Below are positions 1 to 8,092 of a stretch of DNA of 64,000 bases, piece by piece; position 1 is the first letter of the stretch; each line of letters starts with the position of its first letter. The notes under the pieces are model-generated. The model saw only the letters and a list, made by a program, of their open reading frames with translations. It did not search any database and was not told the origin of the DNA. The translations under genes were made by a program, and so were the position numbers. Origin of the DNA: Prevotella sp. P3-122 (GTDB taxonomy: Bacteria > Bacteroidota > Bacteroidia > Bacteroidales > Bacteroidaceae); NCBI RefSeq assembly GCF_002251365.1, contig NZ_NPJH01000091.1, positions 1 through 64,000 of the forward strand, written 5' to 3'.

Positions 1-21
1 TATAAATGTTAACAAGCATAA

Positions 22-1176
22 ATGAATAAAAAGATTAAAATCAGTGGGGCTATAGAGGGTTTTATGCAGACGAGGACAAGAAGGGATACCACATCACGTC
101 TATACAGGTATGCCCTGTCTTTGTTTGAAAGACACCTGAATGCAAAATGTGATATTATCGGTGAGGTAATCGATGCTGACATTTCATCGTTTTGCCGTTA
201 TCTTGAAAACACCTATGCTCCAAACAGCGCATGTATTATATATGGTATAGTGAAATCGTTGTTTTTATTCTGCGAGCGACATGGTTTCATTGATATAAAT
301 CCATGTTCGTTGATAGACGAGAAAAGGTATTTTTGTAAGCACAAGCATCATCAGGCATTGACGAGAATGCAGTTTGATGCCTGTGAGAAGTCATTTTGGG
401 AAAACTACAACAATCACATTGCAAAGCGAAGAGAAAGTGTTGCCCTATTGGTGTCATCCAGTTGTTACATAAAAGTCTTTTCCCAGTTGTGCTTTATAAT
501 GGGCTTTTATCTTCAGGGGCTTTCGTTTGCAGATCTTCTGATGTTGAAGATGGCATCCATAAAAGAAGGTGTGTTGGAGAAAAGACATTGTTTCATCATA
601 GTGACATCTAGACGAAAAACCGGAAAAGAGGTAAAGATTGTTATTCCAAAGGAACACGTAAAGCGCCATCATCTCTTTAAAGTATTGTTCGAGGATGCCA
701 AAAAGCATAAACGGCAGTATCTATTTCCAATTTGTAGCGAATTGGCTGACGACACCTATATATATAATAAGGTGAAAAAGCTAAATGGCACAGTAAACAG
801 AAATCTAAAGATATGGTGGAGACAGCTCAACAATTCGGTTTTGAGAGAATGCCCGATTGATATAGCGAGTACAAGCTATTATTCATGTCGGCACACATTT
901 GCGACATTGTATATTGACAGTCCGAATGCCAGCCTTGGCGAGTTGGCCTCGCTTATGGGCAGAAACACGGAATATATTGATACCTATATAAGAGAAATAA
1001 CATCGGAAAACAAACTTCTGCATGCAAGCAGCAAGGTTTTTGGCGTGGCTGAGGAAGACGGCGCAAGCCAATTTCAGCAAATGCTTGACAACCAGAAGAC
1101 AATTATTTCGATGTTGGAGCGTATATGTGGCGCTGTAGAAAAACTGTGTGGAGTTAGTGATGGCAACTACAAATAG
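22..1176 (+). CDS. Tyrosine recombinase / integrase, IntDOT-like
   Basis: 384-residue site-specific recombinase that would cut and rejoin DNA through a tyrosine. The N-terminal third resembles a SAM-like core-binding domain. The C-terminal catalytic domain carries the RHTFAT box with Arg290 and the nucleophile Tyr322 in EYIDTYI. The position of the usual first catalytic Arg reads GLSFADL, so Ser stands where GLR is typical; this substitution is known in IntDOT-type Bacteroides integrases. The HxxR histidine is Tyr. The gene is AT-rich with many AAA, ATA and TAT codons, unlike the genes after it, which suggests horizontal transfer. Upstream lies outside the window, so it is open whether it belongs to an integrated element or acts on a local invertible segment. 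Confidence 0.9.
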   Translation: MNKKIKISGAIEGFMQTRTRRDTTSRLYRYALSLFERHLNAKCDIIGEVIDADISSFCRYLENTYAPNSACIIYGIVKSLFLFCERHGFIDINPCSLIDEKRYFCKHKHHQALTRMQFDACEKSFWENYNNHIAKRRESVALLVSSSCYIKVFSQLCFIMGFYLQGLSFADLLMLKMASIKEGVLEKRHCFIIVTSRRKTGKEVKIVIPKEHVKRHHLFKVLFEDAKKHKRQYLFPICSELADDTYIYNKVKKLNGTVNRNLKIWWRQLNNSVLRECPIDIASTSYYSCRHTFATLYIDSPNASLGELASLMGRNTEYIDTYIREITSENKLLHASSKVFGVAEEDGASQFQQMLDNQKTIISMLERICGAVEKLCGVSDGNYK

Positions 1177-1208
1177 GTAATTGTCGCGATGTAAGCGCGA
1201 CAATTACC
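1176..1208. repeat. Perfect 13-bp palindrome at integrase stop codon
   Basis: GGTAATTGTCGCG at 1176-1188 and its exact reverse complement at 1196-1208 are separated by 7 bases. The left arm begins in the last base of the integrase stop codon. No T-run follows, so it is a poor intrinsic terminator. A recombinase core site or an mRNA 3' hairpin are the alternatives. Confidence 0.75.
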
Positions 1209-1483
1209 GACATGAACTTCAGAATTAGGATATCCATTTTTTGCACATCAAACTGGTCACCCTATTTATTAATTAAGGTATTCAGTTAATCGTTTTGAAA
1301 AACGTACTGGGTTAACCTGCTTCAAATATTAAGTTAACGCTGTGATATTCACGTTTTCTTATAACGAAAGCGATTGGATGCCAATGCTTTTTGTTGCATC
1401 GGACTATGCAAAGCATTGCATTTATAGAATATTACACACGGTGCAAGTCAAAGGTCTGTTATGTTCAACGATTTCCATTGCCT
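1209..1483. other. AT-rich gap downstream of the integrase
   Basis: No gene is seen. Three GTTAA(C/T) motifs lie at 1285-1290, 1311-1316 and 1333-1338, about 22-26 bp apart and possibly integrase arm sites. A GCAAAGCATTGC motif at 1408-1419 resembles one variant of the palindrome repeats near 11.8 and 38.6 kb. The gap ends at the nitroreductase stop codon on the other strand. Confidence 0.4.
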
Positions 1484-2224
1484 TCATTTCAGAAACCCTT
1501 GTTTCTTTAATGCCTCCATGAAGCCTTCCGACATGGCCTCGTTGTCTTTTCGTGTATATCTGATATCGGTGTATACCTGCGCAAGTGTCTCCTTGTTGTT
1601 TATTCTTACGAACTCGCGGTTCTCTGGCAGTGCTTCCTTGGCAGCGTAGTGGCGGTTGATGTCGTCGGCAGAGTAGGGATGGTAGTATTCTCCGTGGACG
1701 AAGGCATCGGTGGACAGACGGTCGGAGAGAGCGGGCTGCTCGTCTGGCCATCCAACGGTCAGTGTGGCTACGGGCATGACAAGCTTTGGCAGCTTCAGGG
1801 CCTCGATGATGAGCTGCGGCATGTAGACGGTTGTTCCAAGGAAGCAGACACCCAATCCCTCCTCTTCGGCGAGATTGCAGAATGTCTGAGTGAACAGCAG
1901 GGCATCGGTGCTGGCATTGATGAACGACAGGAGGTTGTCGTACCCCGGGTCTGCATGTCTTTGCAGGCACCAGTCTGTGGCACGCCTGAAATCCGCGCAC
2001 ACTGTTATCACTACGGGGGCGCCCGTTACCATGGGCTGGTTGAAGTGTGCTGGTGCCAGTCTTTCTTTCATCTCCTTAGAACGGGTAACTATTACGCTGT
2101 ATAGTTGCATGTTACCCATAGTCTGTGTTCTCGCAGCTTGTTGGAACAGGGTGTCAAGGAGCTGGCTGCTTACTTCGCGGTCGGAATATTTCCTTATGCT
2201 TCTTCTTGTTGTTATATTCTTCAT
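1484..2224 (-). CDS. Nitroreductase family FMN oxidoreductase (NfsA-like)
   Basis: 246-residue flavoprotein expected to use NAD(P)H to reduce nitro or quinone compounds in the cytoplasm. The N-terminus TTRRSIRKYSDREV is the family signature that contacts FMN phosphate, followed by a helix with AARTQTMGNMQ. The middle has EEEGLGVCFLG and the end VATLTVGWPDEQP, both typical of NfsA/FRP-like members. Length fits the family. It stands alone and divergent from the ribonucleotide reductase, with its own Bacteroidetes-type promoter about 70 bp upstream. The physiological substrate cannot be read from sequence. Confidence 0.88.
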   Translation of the reverse strand: MKNITTRRSIRKYSDREVSSQLLDTLFQQAARTQTMGNMQLYSVIVTRSKEMKERLAPAHFNQPMVTGAPVVITVCADFRRATDWCLQRHADPGYDNLLSFINASTDALLFTQTFCNLAEEEGLGVCFLGTTVYMPQLIIEALKLPKLVMPVATLTVGWPDEQPALSDRLSTDAFVHGEYYHPYSADDINRHYAAKEALPENREFVRINNKETLAQVYTDIRYTRKDNEAMSEGFMEALKKQGFLK

Positions 2225-2291
2225 GTGTTTATTTTTGTTTTGGCGGTAATGGATGGTTCCCGCTTTTATATTTAATATGTAATATGACAGT

Positions 2292-2326
2292 GCAAAGATA
2301 CACAGAAAAATGAAATATGACGCAAA
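2292..2326 (-). promoter_or_regulatory. Promoter of the nitroreductase gene
   Basis: On the minus strand a TATCTTTGC -7 element (2292-2300) is preceded by a TTTG at 2323-2326, spacing 22 bp, slightly longer than usual. It lies about 70 bp before the start codon. Confidence 0.55.
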
Positions 2327-2372
2327 ATTTATCGTGAATTTGTTTCTGGTTAAAAAACAGGCTTTACTTTAT

Positions 2373-2458
2373 GATACTTGTAGTATCTTTATGGCACTCA
2401 TAAAGTTATCTGTTTTGGAAAACTTTTATGTGAAATATTGAAAGAAAGTTTTCCAAAA
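2373..2458. promoter_or_regulatory. Inverted repeats upstream of the B12-dependent RNR
   Basis: TTTTGGAAAACTTT (2413-2426) and its exact complement (2445-2458) form a 14-bp inverted repeat around 18 bases. A smaller 6-bp repeat GATACT/AGTATC with a 3-base loop is at 2373-2387. The large repeat ends 29 bp before the -7 element, so it could be an operator. It does not match the NrdR box consensus as I know it. Confidence 0.5.
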
Positions 2459-2487
2459 AATAATTTCTGTATTTCGGAAAATATGTC

Positions 2488-2496
2488 TATCTTTGC
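2488..2496 (+). promoter_or_regulatory. -7 element of the RNR promoter
   Basis: TATCTTTGC matches the Bacteroidetes -7 consensus and lies 20 bp before the start codon at 2516, implying a very short leader. The -33 element is weak (TTCTG around 2465-2469). Confidence 0.6.
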
Positions 2497-2515
2497 CGCA
2501 TCATTATACTAAGCA

Positions 2516-5077
2516 ATGGAATCTACAAAGACATTTTCTTACGAGGAAGCCTCCGAGGCTTCTTTGAAGTACTTCGATGGTGATGAGCTCGCAGCCCGTG
2601 TTTGGGTGAACAAGTATGCCATGAAGGACAGTTTCGGAAACATTTATGAGCGTTCGCCCGAGGATATGCATTGGCGTATTGCCAATGAGATAGCCCGGAT
2701 TGAGAACAAGTATCCCAACCCGCTGTCAGCACAGGAAATCTTCGAGCTACTCGGTCATTTCAGATATATCATCCCTGCTGGCAGCCCAATGACGGGCATC
2801 GGCAACAGGCAGCAGGTGGCCAGTCTTAGCAACTGCTTCGTCATAGGTCTTGAGGGCGATGCCGACTCCTATGGCGCTATTATGCGTATCGACGAGGAGC
2901 AGGTTCAGCTGATGAAAAGGCGCGGTGGTGTTGGCCACGACCTCAGCCATATTCGTCCGAAGGGGTCTCCTGTGAACAATTCCGCACTCACGTCGACAGG
3001 TCTTGTTCCTTTTATGGAAAGATATAGTAACTCCACACGCGAGGTTGCCCAGGATGGCCGTCGTGGTGCCCTGATGCTTAGTGTTAGCGTGAAGCATCCC
3101 GACAGCGAGGCGTTCATTGACGCCAAGATGACTGAGGGCAAGGTTACTGGTGCCAATGTCTCGGTGAAGATTGACGATGAGTTCATGCAGGCCGCCGTCG
3201 ACGGCAAGCCTTACGTCCAGCAGTTCCCTATCGGCTCTGACAATCCTGACGTAAGGAAGGAAATCTCTGCCCGGGACTTGTGGAAGAAGATTGTACACAA
3301 CGCATGGAAGAGTGCTGAGCCTGGCGTACTGTTCTGGGACACCATACTCAGGGAGAGCATTCCTGACTGTTATGCCGACTTGGGCTTCCGTACGGTCAGC
3401 ACCAATCCCTGTGGCGAGATTCCATTGTGTCCCTACGACTCGTGCCGTCTGCTGAGCATAAATCTCTACAGCTATGTAAATAATCCGTTTACTCCAGAGG
3501 CAACCTTCGACTTCGACAAGTTTGCCAAGCACGTGCAGCTTGCACAGCGTATCATGGACGACATCGTCGACCTGGAGATGGAGAAGATAGACCTCATCAT
3601 GGAGAAGATACAGATAGACCCACAGTCCGACGAGGTTAAGGGTGCCGAGTATCATCTGTGGGAGAAGATAAAGAAGAAGAGCGGAATGGGCCGCCGTACC
3701 GGTGTCGGCATCACCGCCGAGGGTGACATGCTCGCTGCCATGGGCTTGCGTTATGGTACCGATGAGGCCACCGACTTCTCTGTTTCCGTACATCGCACCT
3801 TGGCGCTTAATGCCTATCGCTCGTCCGTGGTGATGGCAAAGGAGCGTGGTGCCTTCGAGATATTCGACGCCAAGAGGGAAGAGGCCAATCCGTTCATCAA
3901 CCGTCTCAGAGAGGCCGACGCACAACTGTACGAGGATATGGTGAAGTATGGCCGCCGCAACATCGCCTGCCTTACCATTGCTCCTACTGGAACTACCAGT
4001 CTCATGACGCAGACCACAAGTGGTATAGAGCCTGTCTTCATGCCTGTGTACAAGCGCCGCCGTAAGGTTAATCCCAATGACACCGATGTCCACGTAGACT
4101 TTGTCGATGAGGTGGGTGACTCATTCGAGGAGTATATCGTCTATCACAAGAAGTTCCTTGAGTGGATGAAGGTGAACAATATTGACACTACCAAAAAATA
4201 TACCCAGGAGGAGATTGACGCCCTTGTGGAGAAGTCGCCTTACTATAAGGCTACAGCCAATGATGTAGACTGGCTCATGAAGGTGCGTATGCAGGGAGCC
4301 ATACAGAAATGGGTGGACCATTCTATCAGCGTCACTGTGAACTTGCCCAACGATGTCGACGAGGAACTTGTCAACAAACTCTATGTTGAGGCATGGAAGT
4401 CCGGATGCAAGGGATGCACCATCTACAGGGATGGCAGCCGCTCAGGAGTGATGATCTCAGTATCGAAGAAAGACAAGAAGAAAGATAGCTCAGCACAGGA
4501 CGAGCCACTGCCATGCAAGCATCCGGTTGTTACGGAGGTACGCCCTAAGGAGTTGGAGTGCGATGTCGTAAGGTTCCAGAACAATAAGGAGAAGTGGGTT
4601 GCCTTCGTAGGACTGCTCGATGGATATCCATACGAGATATTCACTGGTCTACAGGACGACGACGAGGGCATCATGCTTCCCAAGAGCGTTACCAAGGGTA
4701 AGATTATCAAGCATATCGGTGATGACGGCTCCCGCCGCTACGACTTCCAGTTCGAGAACAAGCGCGGCTACAAGACTACCGTTGAGGGACTGAGCGAGAA
4801 ATTCAACCCAGAGTATTGGAACTATGCCAAGCTCATCTCTGGAGTGCTCCGCTACCGTATGCCTATCGACCATGTCATCAAGCTCGTAGGCTCGCTGCAG
4901 CTCAAGAGCGAGAGCATCAATACTTGGAAGAACGGTGTGGAACGTGCGCTTAAGAAATATATTGTGGATGGTACCGAGGCAAAGGGGCAGAAGTGTCCCA
5001 ACTGCGGTCAGGAGACCCTCGTCTATCAGGAGGGATGCCTGATATGCAGCAATTGTGGTGCCAGCCGCTGTGGATAA
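2516..5077 (+). CDS. nrdJ: Adenosylcobalamin-dependent ribonucleotide reductase, class II
   Basis: 853-residue enzyme that makes deoxyribonucleotides with an adenosylcobalamin radical, with no need for oxygen. The barrel core shows SLSNCFVIG, the catalytic loop NPCGEIPL (Asn297, Cys299, Glu301) and the PTGTTS phosphate-binding motif followed by TSGIEPVFMP. The C-terminus is a Cys4 zinc ribbon (CPNCG then CSNCG) ending in SRCG, where shuttle cysteines of class II enzymes lie. Length is full for the family. It is monocistronic or followed loosely by folB. It implies that the cell needs B12 in this reaction, and a BtuB-like receptor lies 5 kb away. Confidence 0.95.
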   Translation: MESTKTFSYEEASEASLKYFDGDELAARVWVNKYAMKDSFGNIYERSPEDMHWRIANEIARIENKYPNPLSAQEIFELLGHFRYIIPAGSPMTGIGNRQQVASLSNCFVIGLEGDADSYGAIMRIDEEQVQLMKRRGGVGHDLSHIRPKGSPVNNSALTSTGLVPFMERYSNSTREVAQDGRRGALMLSVSVKHPDSEAFIDAKMTEGKVTGANVSVKIDDEFMQAAVDGKPYVQQFPIGSDNPDVRKEISARDLWKKIVHNAWKSAEPGVLFWDTILRESIPDCYADLGFRTVSTNPCGEIPLCPYDSCRLLSINLYSYVNNPFTPEATFDFDKFAKHVQLAQRIMDDIVDLEMEKIDLIMEKIQIDPQSDEVKGAEYHLWEKIKKKSGMGRRTGVGITAEGDMLAAMGLRYGTDEATDFSVSVHRTLALNAYRSSVVMAKERGAFEIFDAKREEANPFINRLREADAQLYEDMVKYGRRNIACLTIAPTGTTSLMTQTTSGIEPVFMPVYKRRRKVNPNDTDVHVDFVDEVGDSFEEYIVYHKKFLEWMKVNNIDTTKKYTQEEIDALVEKSPYYKATANDVDWLMKVRMQGAIQKWVDHSISVTVNLPNDVDEELVNKLYVEAWKSGCKGCTIYRDGSRSGVMISVSKKDKKKDSSAQDEPLPCKHPVVTEVRPKELECDVVRFQNNKEKWVAFVGLLDGYPYEIFTGLQDDDEGIMLPKSVTKGKIIKHIGDDGSRRYDFQFENKRGYKTTVEGLSEKFNPEYWNYAKLISGVLRYRMPIDHVIKLVGSLQLKSESINTWKNGVERALKKYIVDGTEAKGQKCPNCGQETLVYQEGCLICSNCGASRCG

Positions 5078-5090
5078 TCTCTTAAGTTGT

Positions 5091-5152
5091 CAACTGGTAT
5101 ACTTGTTAACTTGTATACTCGTCAATCATATACTTGTCAACTTGTCAACTTG
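5091..5152. repeat. CTTGTCAA simple repeat between nrdJ and folB
   Basis: The intergenic segment is built from variants of ACTTGTCAACTTGT. Exact CTTGTCAA units are at 5133-5140 and 5141-5148 plus a partial third, with degenerate units before them. It ends just before the folB start. Similar low-complexity runs are, to my knowledge, scattered between genes in Bacteroidales. Confidence 0.6.
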
Positions 5153-5158
5153 AAAAAA

Positions 5159-5542
5159 ATGTTTCTGAAGGAAAGCTTCATATATATCAACGACCTGCGG
5201 TTTCATGCCTTCCATGGCGTGATGCCGCAGGAGCGTTTTACGGGTAATGACTACTCCGTAGACCTTCGTGTAGGCTACGATGTCAGCGTGGCCATGCTGT
5301 CAGATGATGTTGACGATACGGTAAACTATGCCGGGCTGTGCGAGATTGTCCGACAGGAAATGTCTGTGCCGAGCCAGCTGGTGGAGCGTGTGGCCTACAG
5401 AATTGCCGACCGCATAAGCCGCCGATATTCAGATGTTACCCAGATTGATGTCAAGGTAACGAAACTCAATCCACCTTTTGGGGCCGATTGCCATGGAGCT
5501 GGAGTCGAGCTACACTTAATAAATGATAAAACTAATCGGTAG
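5159..5542 (+). CDS. folB: Dihydroneopterin aldolase
   Basis: 127-residue folate biosynthesis enzyme that converts 7,8-dihydroneopterin to 6-hydroxymethyl-dihydropterin and glycolaldehyde. It begins MFLKESFIYINDLRFHAFHG, the conserved FolB opening, and has the later VTKLNPPFG motif with the pterin-binding region. The reading frame is open further upstream to 5087, but that part translates the CTTGTCAA repeat, so the ATG at 5159 is the better start. A second folate gene (folA) is found at 58.3 kb. Confidence 0.92.
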   Translation: MFLKESFIYINDLRFHAFHGVMPQERFTGNDYSVDLRVGYDVSVAMLSDDVDDTVNYAGLCEIVRQEMSVPSQLVERVAYRIADRISRRYSDVTQIDVKVTKLNPPFGADCHGAGVELHLINDKTNR

Positions 5543-5568
5543 TTTTAGGTTTTCTTGTTTTATTTCCT

Positions 5569-5577
5569 TACTTTTGC
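5569..5577 (+). promoter_or_regulatory. -7 element upstream of the amidase operon
   Basis: TACTTTTGC matches the Bacteroidetes -7 consensus, 17 bp before the amidase start. The -33 region is only a weak TTTTAGG near 5543-5549. Confidence 0.45.
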
Positions 5578-5593
5578 AAACACATAATATAAT

Positions 5594-6805
5594 ATGTACA
5601 AGATAGTAGTCTTCTCAGTGATGCTTCTCCTCTCATGGATGCTCCCTGCAGTTGCACAGAACAAGTCGTTTACCCTTGTCATTGATGCCGGTCATGGCGG
5701 TCGTGACGATGGTGCTCCGGGAGCCATATCCAAAGAGAAGAACCTCACGCTGAAGTATGCCCTGGCTTTTGGCAAACTGGTCGAGCAGGAGTGTCCCGAT
5801 GTGAAAGTCGTCTACACCCGCAAGAGCGATGTCTTCGTAGAGCTTAAGGAAAGGGCCGCCATAGCCAACAGGGTAAAGGCCGACCTTTTCATTTCGGTAC
5901 ACATCAACGCGCTGAGCGGTGGACGAATTGCACGAGGCTTCCAGACCTACACTTTAGGAAAGGGCAGCAGCGGTAGTGGCATCTCTACCAACCTTGAGGT
6001 TGCAAAGCGTGAGAACGCCGTGATACTGCTTGAGGACGACTACAAGGAAAGCTACCAGGGCTTCGACCCAGACTCTCCCGAGAGCAACATCATGTTTGAG
6101 TTCATGCAGGACAAGAACATGGAGCAGAGTGTTCACCTCGCCAAGGAAATGCAGAAGAACGTCTGTGCTGCTACGGGAAGGCAGAATGGCGGAGCCCATC
6201 AGGCGAACCTTGCCGTGCTAAGGCTCTCCACCATGCCTGGCTGTCTGGTAGAGCTGGGCTTCATCTCCACGCCTGACGAGGAGCGTTTCCTGAACTCGCC
6301 TGAGGCCGTCGGCCTTTACAGCCGTGGAATGATGAATGCCTTCAATGCCTATCGCGGGATGTACAACAAGATAGTAAATGTTCCCTATACACCACCTGTG
6401 CAGCAGGACGAGCAGCAGGCCAAGCAGCAGGATGAGCAGCAGGCCAAGCAGCAGGACGAAACAGCCGTGCAGACGCCTCAGCAGCAGAGTGGCGGTAAGA
6501 ATAAAAGTGGGGCGAAAGCTGTGGCTGACAAAGTACCAATATTCAAGGTGCAGATCCTTGTGGCCTCGTCAAAGCTCAAGAATGGTGATGCCCACCTGAA
6601 GGGCTTAAAGGACTACGATTACTATCAGGAGGCTGGCTATTACAAGTATACTGTAGGAGCGTCGGCCAACTACAACGAGATATACCGCCTGCGTAAGCAG
6701 GTGCTCGACAAATTCCCCGAGGCATTCATCATAGCATTCAGGAATGGTGCGAAGATGAACGTCAACGAAGCAATACGTGAATTCAAAAACAACAGAACAA
6801 AATGA
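5594..6805 (+). CDS. N-acetylmuramoyl-L-alanine amidase with SPOR domain
   Basis: 403-residue secreted peptidoglycan amidase. A signal peptide covers residues 1-21 (cleavage after AVAQ). The Amidase_3 domain (about 25-235) has the zinc histidine His34 in DAGHGG, a second in SVHIN, and the late VELGFIS motif with the catalytic Glu. A Gln/Asp/Glu/Lys-rich linker at about 265-300 contains tandem DEQQAKQQ units. The C-terminus (about 315-395, starting FKVQILVAS) looks like a SPOR domain, which binds denuded septal glycan. The stop codon overlaps the start of the MCE gene (ATGA), so the two are probably co-translated. Confidence 0.92.
   Translation: MYKIVVFSVMLLLSWMLPAVAQNKSFTLVIDAGHGGRDDGAPGAISKEKNLTLKYALAFGKLVEQECPDVKVVYTRKSDVFVELKERAAIANRVKADLFISVHINALSGGRIARGFQTYTLGKGSSGSGISTNLEVAKRENAVILLEDDYKESYQGFDPDSPESNIMFEFMQDKNMEQSVHLAKEMQKNVCAATGRQNGGAHQANLAVLRLSTMPGCLVELGFISTPDEERFLNSPEAVGLYSRGMMNAFNAYRGMYNKIVNVPYTPPVQQDEQQAKQQDEQQAKQQDETAVQTPQQQSGGKNKSGAKAVADKVPIFKVQILVASSKLKNGDAHLKGLKDYDYYQEAGYYKYTVGASANYNEIYRLRKQVLDKFPEAFIIAFRNGAKMNVNEAIREFKNNRTK
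6403..6460 (+). repeat. 24-bp tandem repeat in the amidase linker
   Basis: About two and a half copies of a 24-bp unit that begins CAGCAGGA(C/T)GAGCAGCAG and encodes QQDEQQAK. Units are nearly identical, so the number could vary between strains without breaking the frame. Confidence 0.75.
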
Positions 6806-7704
6806 AGTATTTTACTAAGGAAGTGCGCATAGCCCTTGTGGCCATTGTCGGACTTGTGGTGCTGTATTTTGGTATGAATTTCCTTAAGGGTATGTCGTTG
6901 TTCGCCAACGACCACACTTACTATGTGAAGTTCAAGGATATCAGCGGGCTGTCGGCCTCCAATCCAATCTTTGCCGATGGCTACCAGGTGGGTGTAGTCA
7001 AGGATATCGTCTACGACTACGAGACCAATGGAGATGTTGTCGTGAAGTTCGATGTCAACAATACCATGCGCATACCCAAAGGTAGCTCAGCAGAGATTGT
7101 CAGCGACCTCATGGGTAATGTCAAGATGAACCTGCTACTTGCCAACAATCCCCGTGAGAGAGTGGAGCCGGGTGACACCATAATCGGTGCCATCAACGGT
7201 GGCGCCATGGGAAAGCTTGCTGCCATGTTGCCTACTTTCGAGAGAATGCTTCCCAAGCTCGACTCCATAGTGTCGAGTCTCAACGCCATACTCGCCGACC
7301 CTGCCATCAGGCAGTCGCTTGCCAATGTGCAGACCATAACATCCAACCTCACCGTTACCACCCGTGAGCTTAACACCATGATGTCGGGACTCAACAGGAA
7401 TGTACCCACCATGATGTGCAAGGCCAACAATGTTCTTGACAACACCGAGCGCCTCACGGCAAACCTCGCAGCTGTCGACGTGGCAGGCACTATGGCCAAG
7501 GTAGACGAGACATTAGCAGAGGTAGGTGCGTTTACTGCCAAGCTGAACAGCAACGATGGCAGTCTGGGGCTGTTGATGAACGATCCGTCGCTGTATTACA
7601 ACCTCACCTCTACCATGGGCAGCGCCGACTCCCTGCTTATCGACTTGCGCCAGCACCCGAAACGCTATGTTCATTTCTCGCTTTTCGGCAAGAAAGACAA
7701 GTGA
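6802..7704 (+). CDS. MCE/MlaD family lipid-transport protein
   Basis: 300-residue protein anchored by one N-terminal transmembrane helix (residues 9-27, IALVAIVGLVVLYFGMNFL). The MCE domain follows (about 35-115; YYVKFKDISGLSASNPIFADGY split over the fold). The rest is a helical, repeat-like tail rich in Asn, Thr and Leu that may form a coiled coil or tunnel. MCE proteins move phospholipids between membranes. The usual MlaE permease and MlaF ATPase partners are not next to it. It overlaps the amidase by 4 bp. Confidence 0.88.
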   Translation: MKYFTKEVRIALVAIVGLVVLYFGMNFLKGMSLFANDHTYYVKFKDISGLSASNPIFADGYQVGVVKDIVYDYETNGDVVVKFDVNNTMRIPKGSSAEIVSDLMGNVKMNLLLANNPRERVEPGDTIIGAINGGAMGKLAAMLPTFERMLPKLDSIVSSLNAILADPAIRQSLANVQTITSNLTVTTRELNTMMSGLNRNVPTMMCKANNVLDNTERLTANLAAVDVAGTMAKVDETLAEVGAFTAKLNSNDGSLGLLMNDPSLYYNLTSTMGSADSLLIDLRQHPKRYVHFSLFGKKDK

Positions 7705-8003
7705 TAGGTTAGGACAAGGTGTACAATATGGTATAATTTAAAATGCGTCTAAATTTGACAGTGTAATGTTTCACAATCTTTCAAGGTTTGTGAAAGACTA
7801 TTGACTCTTATGCTTTTAGGGTTTATAACTACTTGTTCCACTGAAAATTGGCACATACATGTAAAAGCTATTCAACCAGTTTGTTATCAGAAGATTAGAC
7901 ATAGCAAAAGTACAATTATGGAAAGCTATACTATTACAGATAGTAAAGTCCACATTACAAGCTGATTACGGACAATCAATGGATGATGTTGTAGCATAGG
8001 TGA
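7705..8003. other. Gap upstream of dnaA without a clear gene
   Basis: No convincing gene. One frame is open without a start codon from about 7863 to 7998 and reads as 44 residues ending ADYGQSMDDVVA. It may be a gene remnant, but I recognise no family. I saw no perfect TTATCCACA DnaA box. Confidence 0.35.
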
Positions 8004-8036
8004 TTTGCCGCATAAAAAATAATTTATTAATTTTGC
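8004..8036 (+). promoter_or_regulatory. dnaA promoter
   Basis: TTTG at 8004-8007, 20 bp spacer, TAATTTTGC at 8028-8036. The predicted start of transcription lies about 50 bp before the dnaA ATG. Confidence 0.7.
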
Positions 8037-8092
8037 ACTCAGAATAAATTGAAATAGTCTACAAACGCAATATATTAATACATATTATATAG

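Noticed and set aside
2747..4093. 448-codon minus-strand frame opposite the ribonucleotide reductase
   Set aside because: No domain, no promoter, and the plus strand has clear class II RNR motifs throughout.
7705..8092. Replication origin upstream of dnaA
   Set aside because: No cluster of TTATCCACA-like boxes and no AT-rich 13-mer series could be found by eye. The gap is ordinary promoter DNA with a possible gene remnant.
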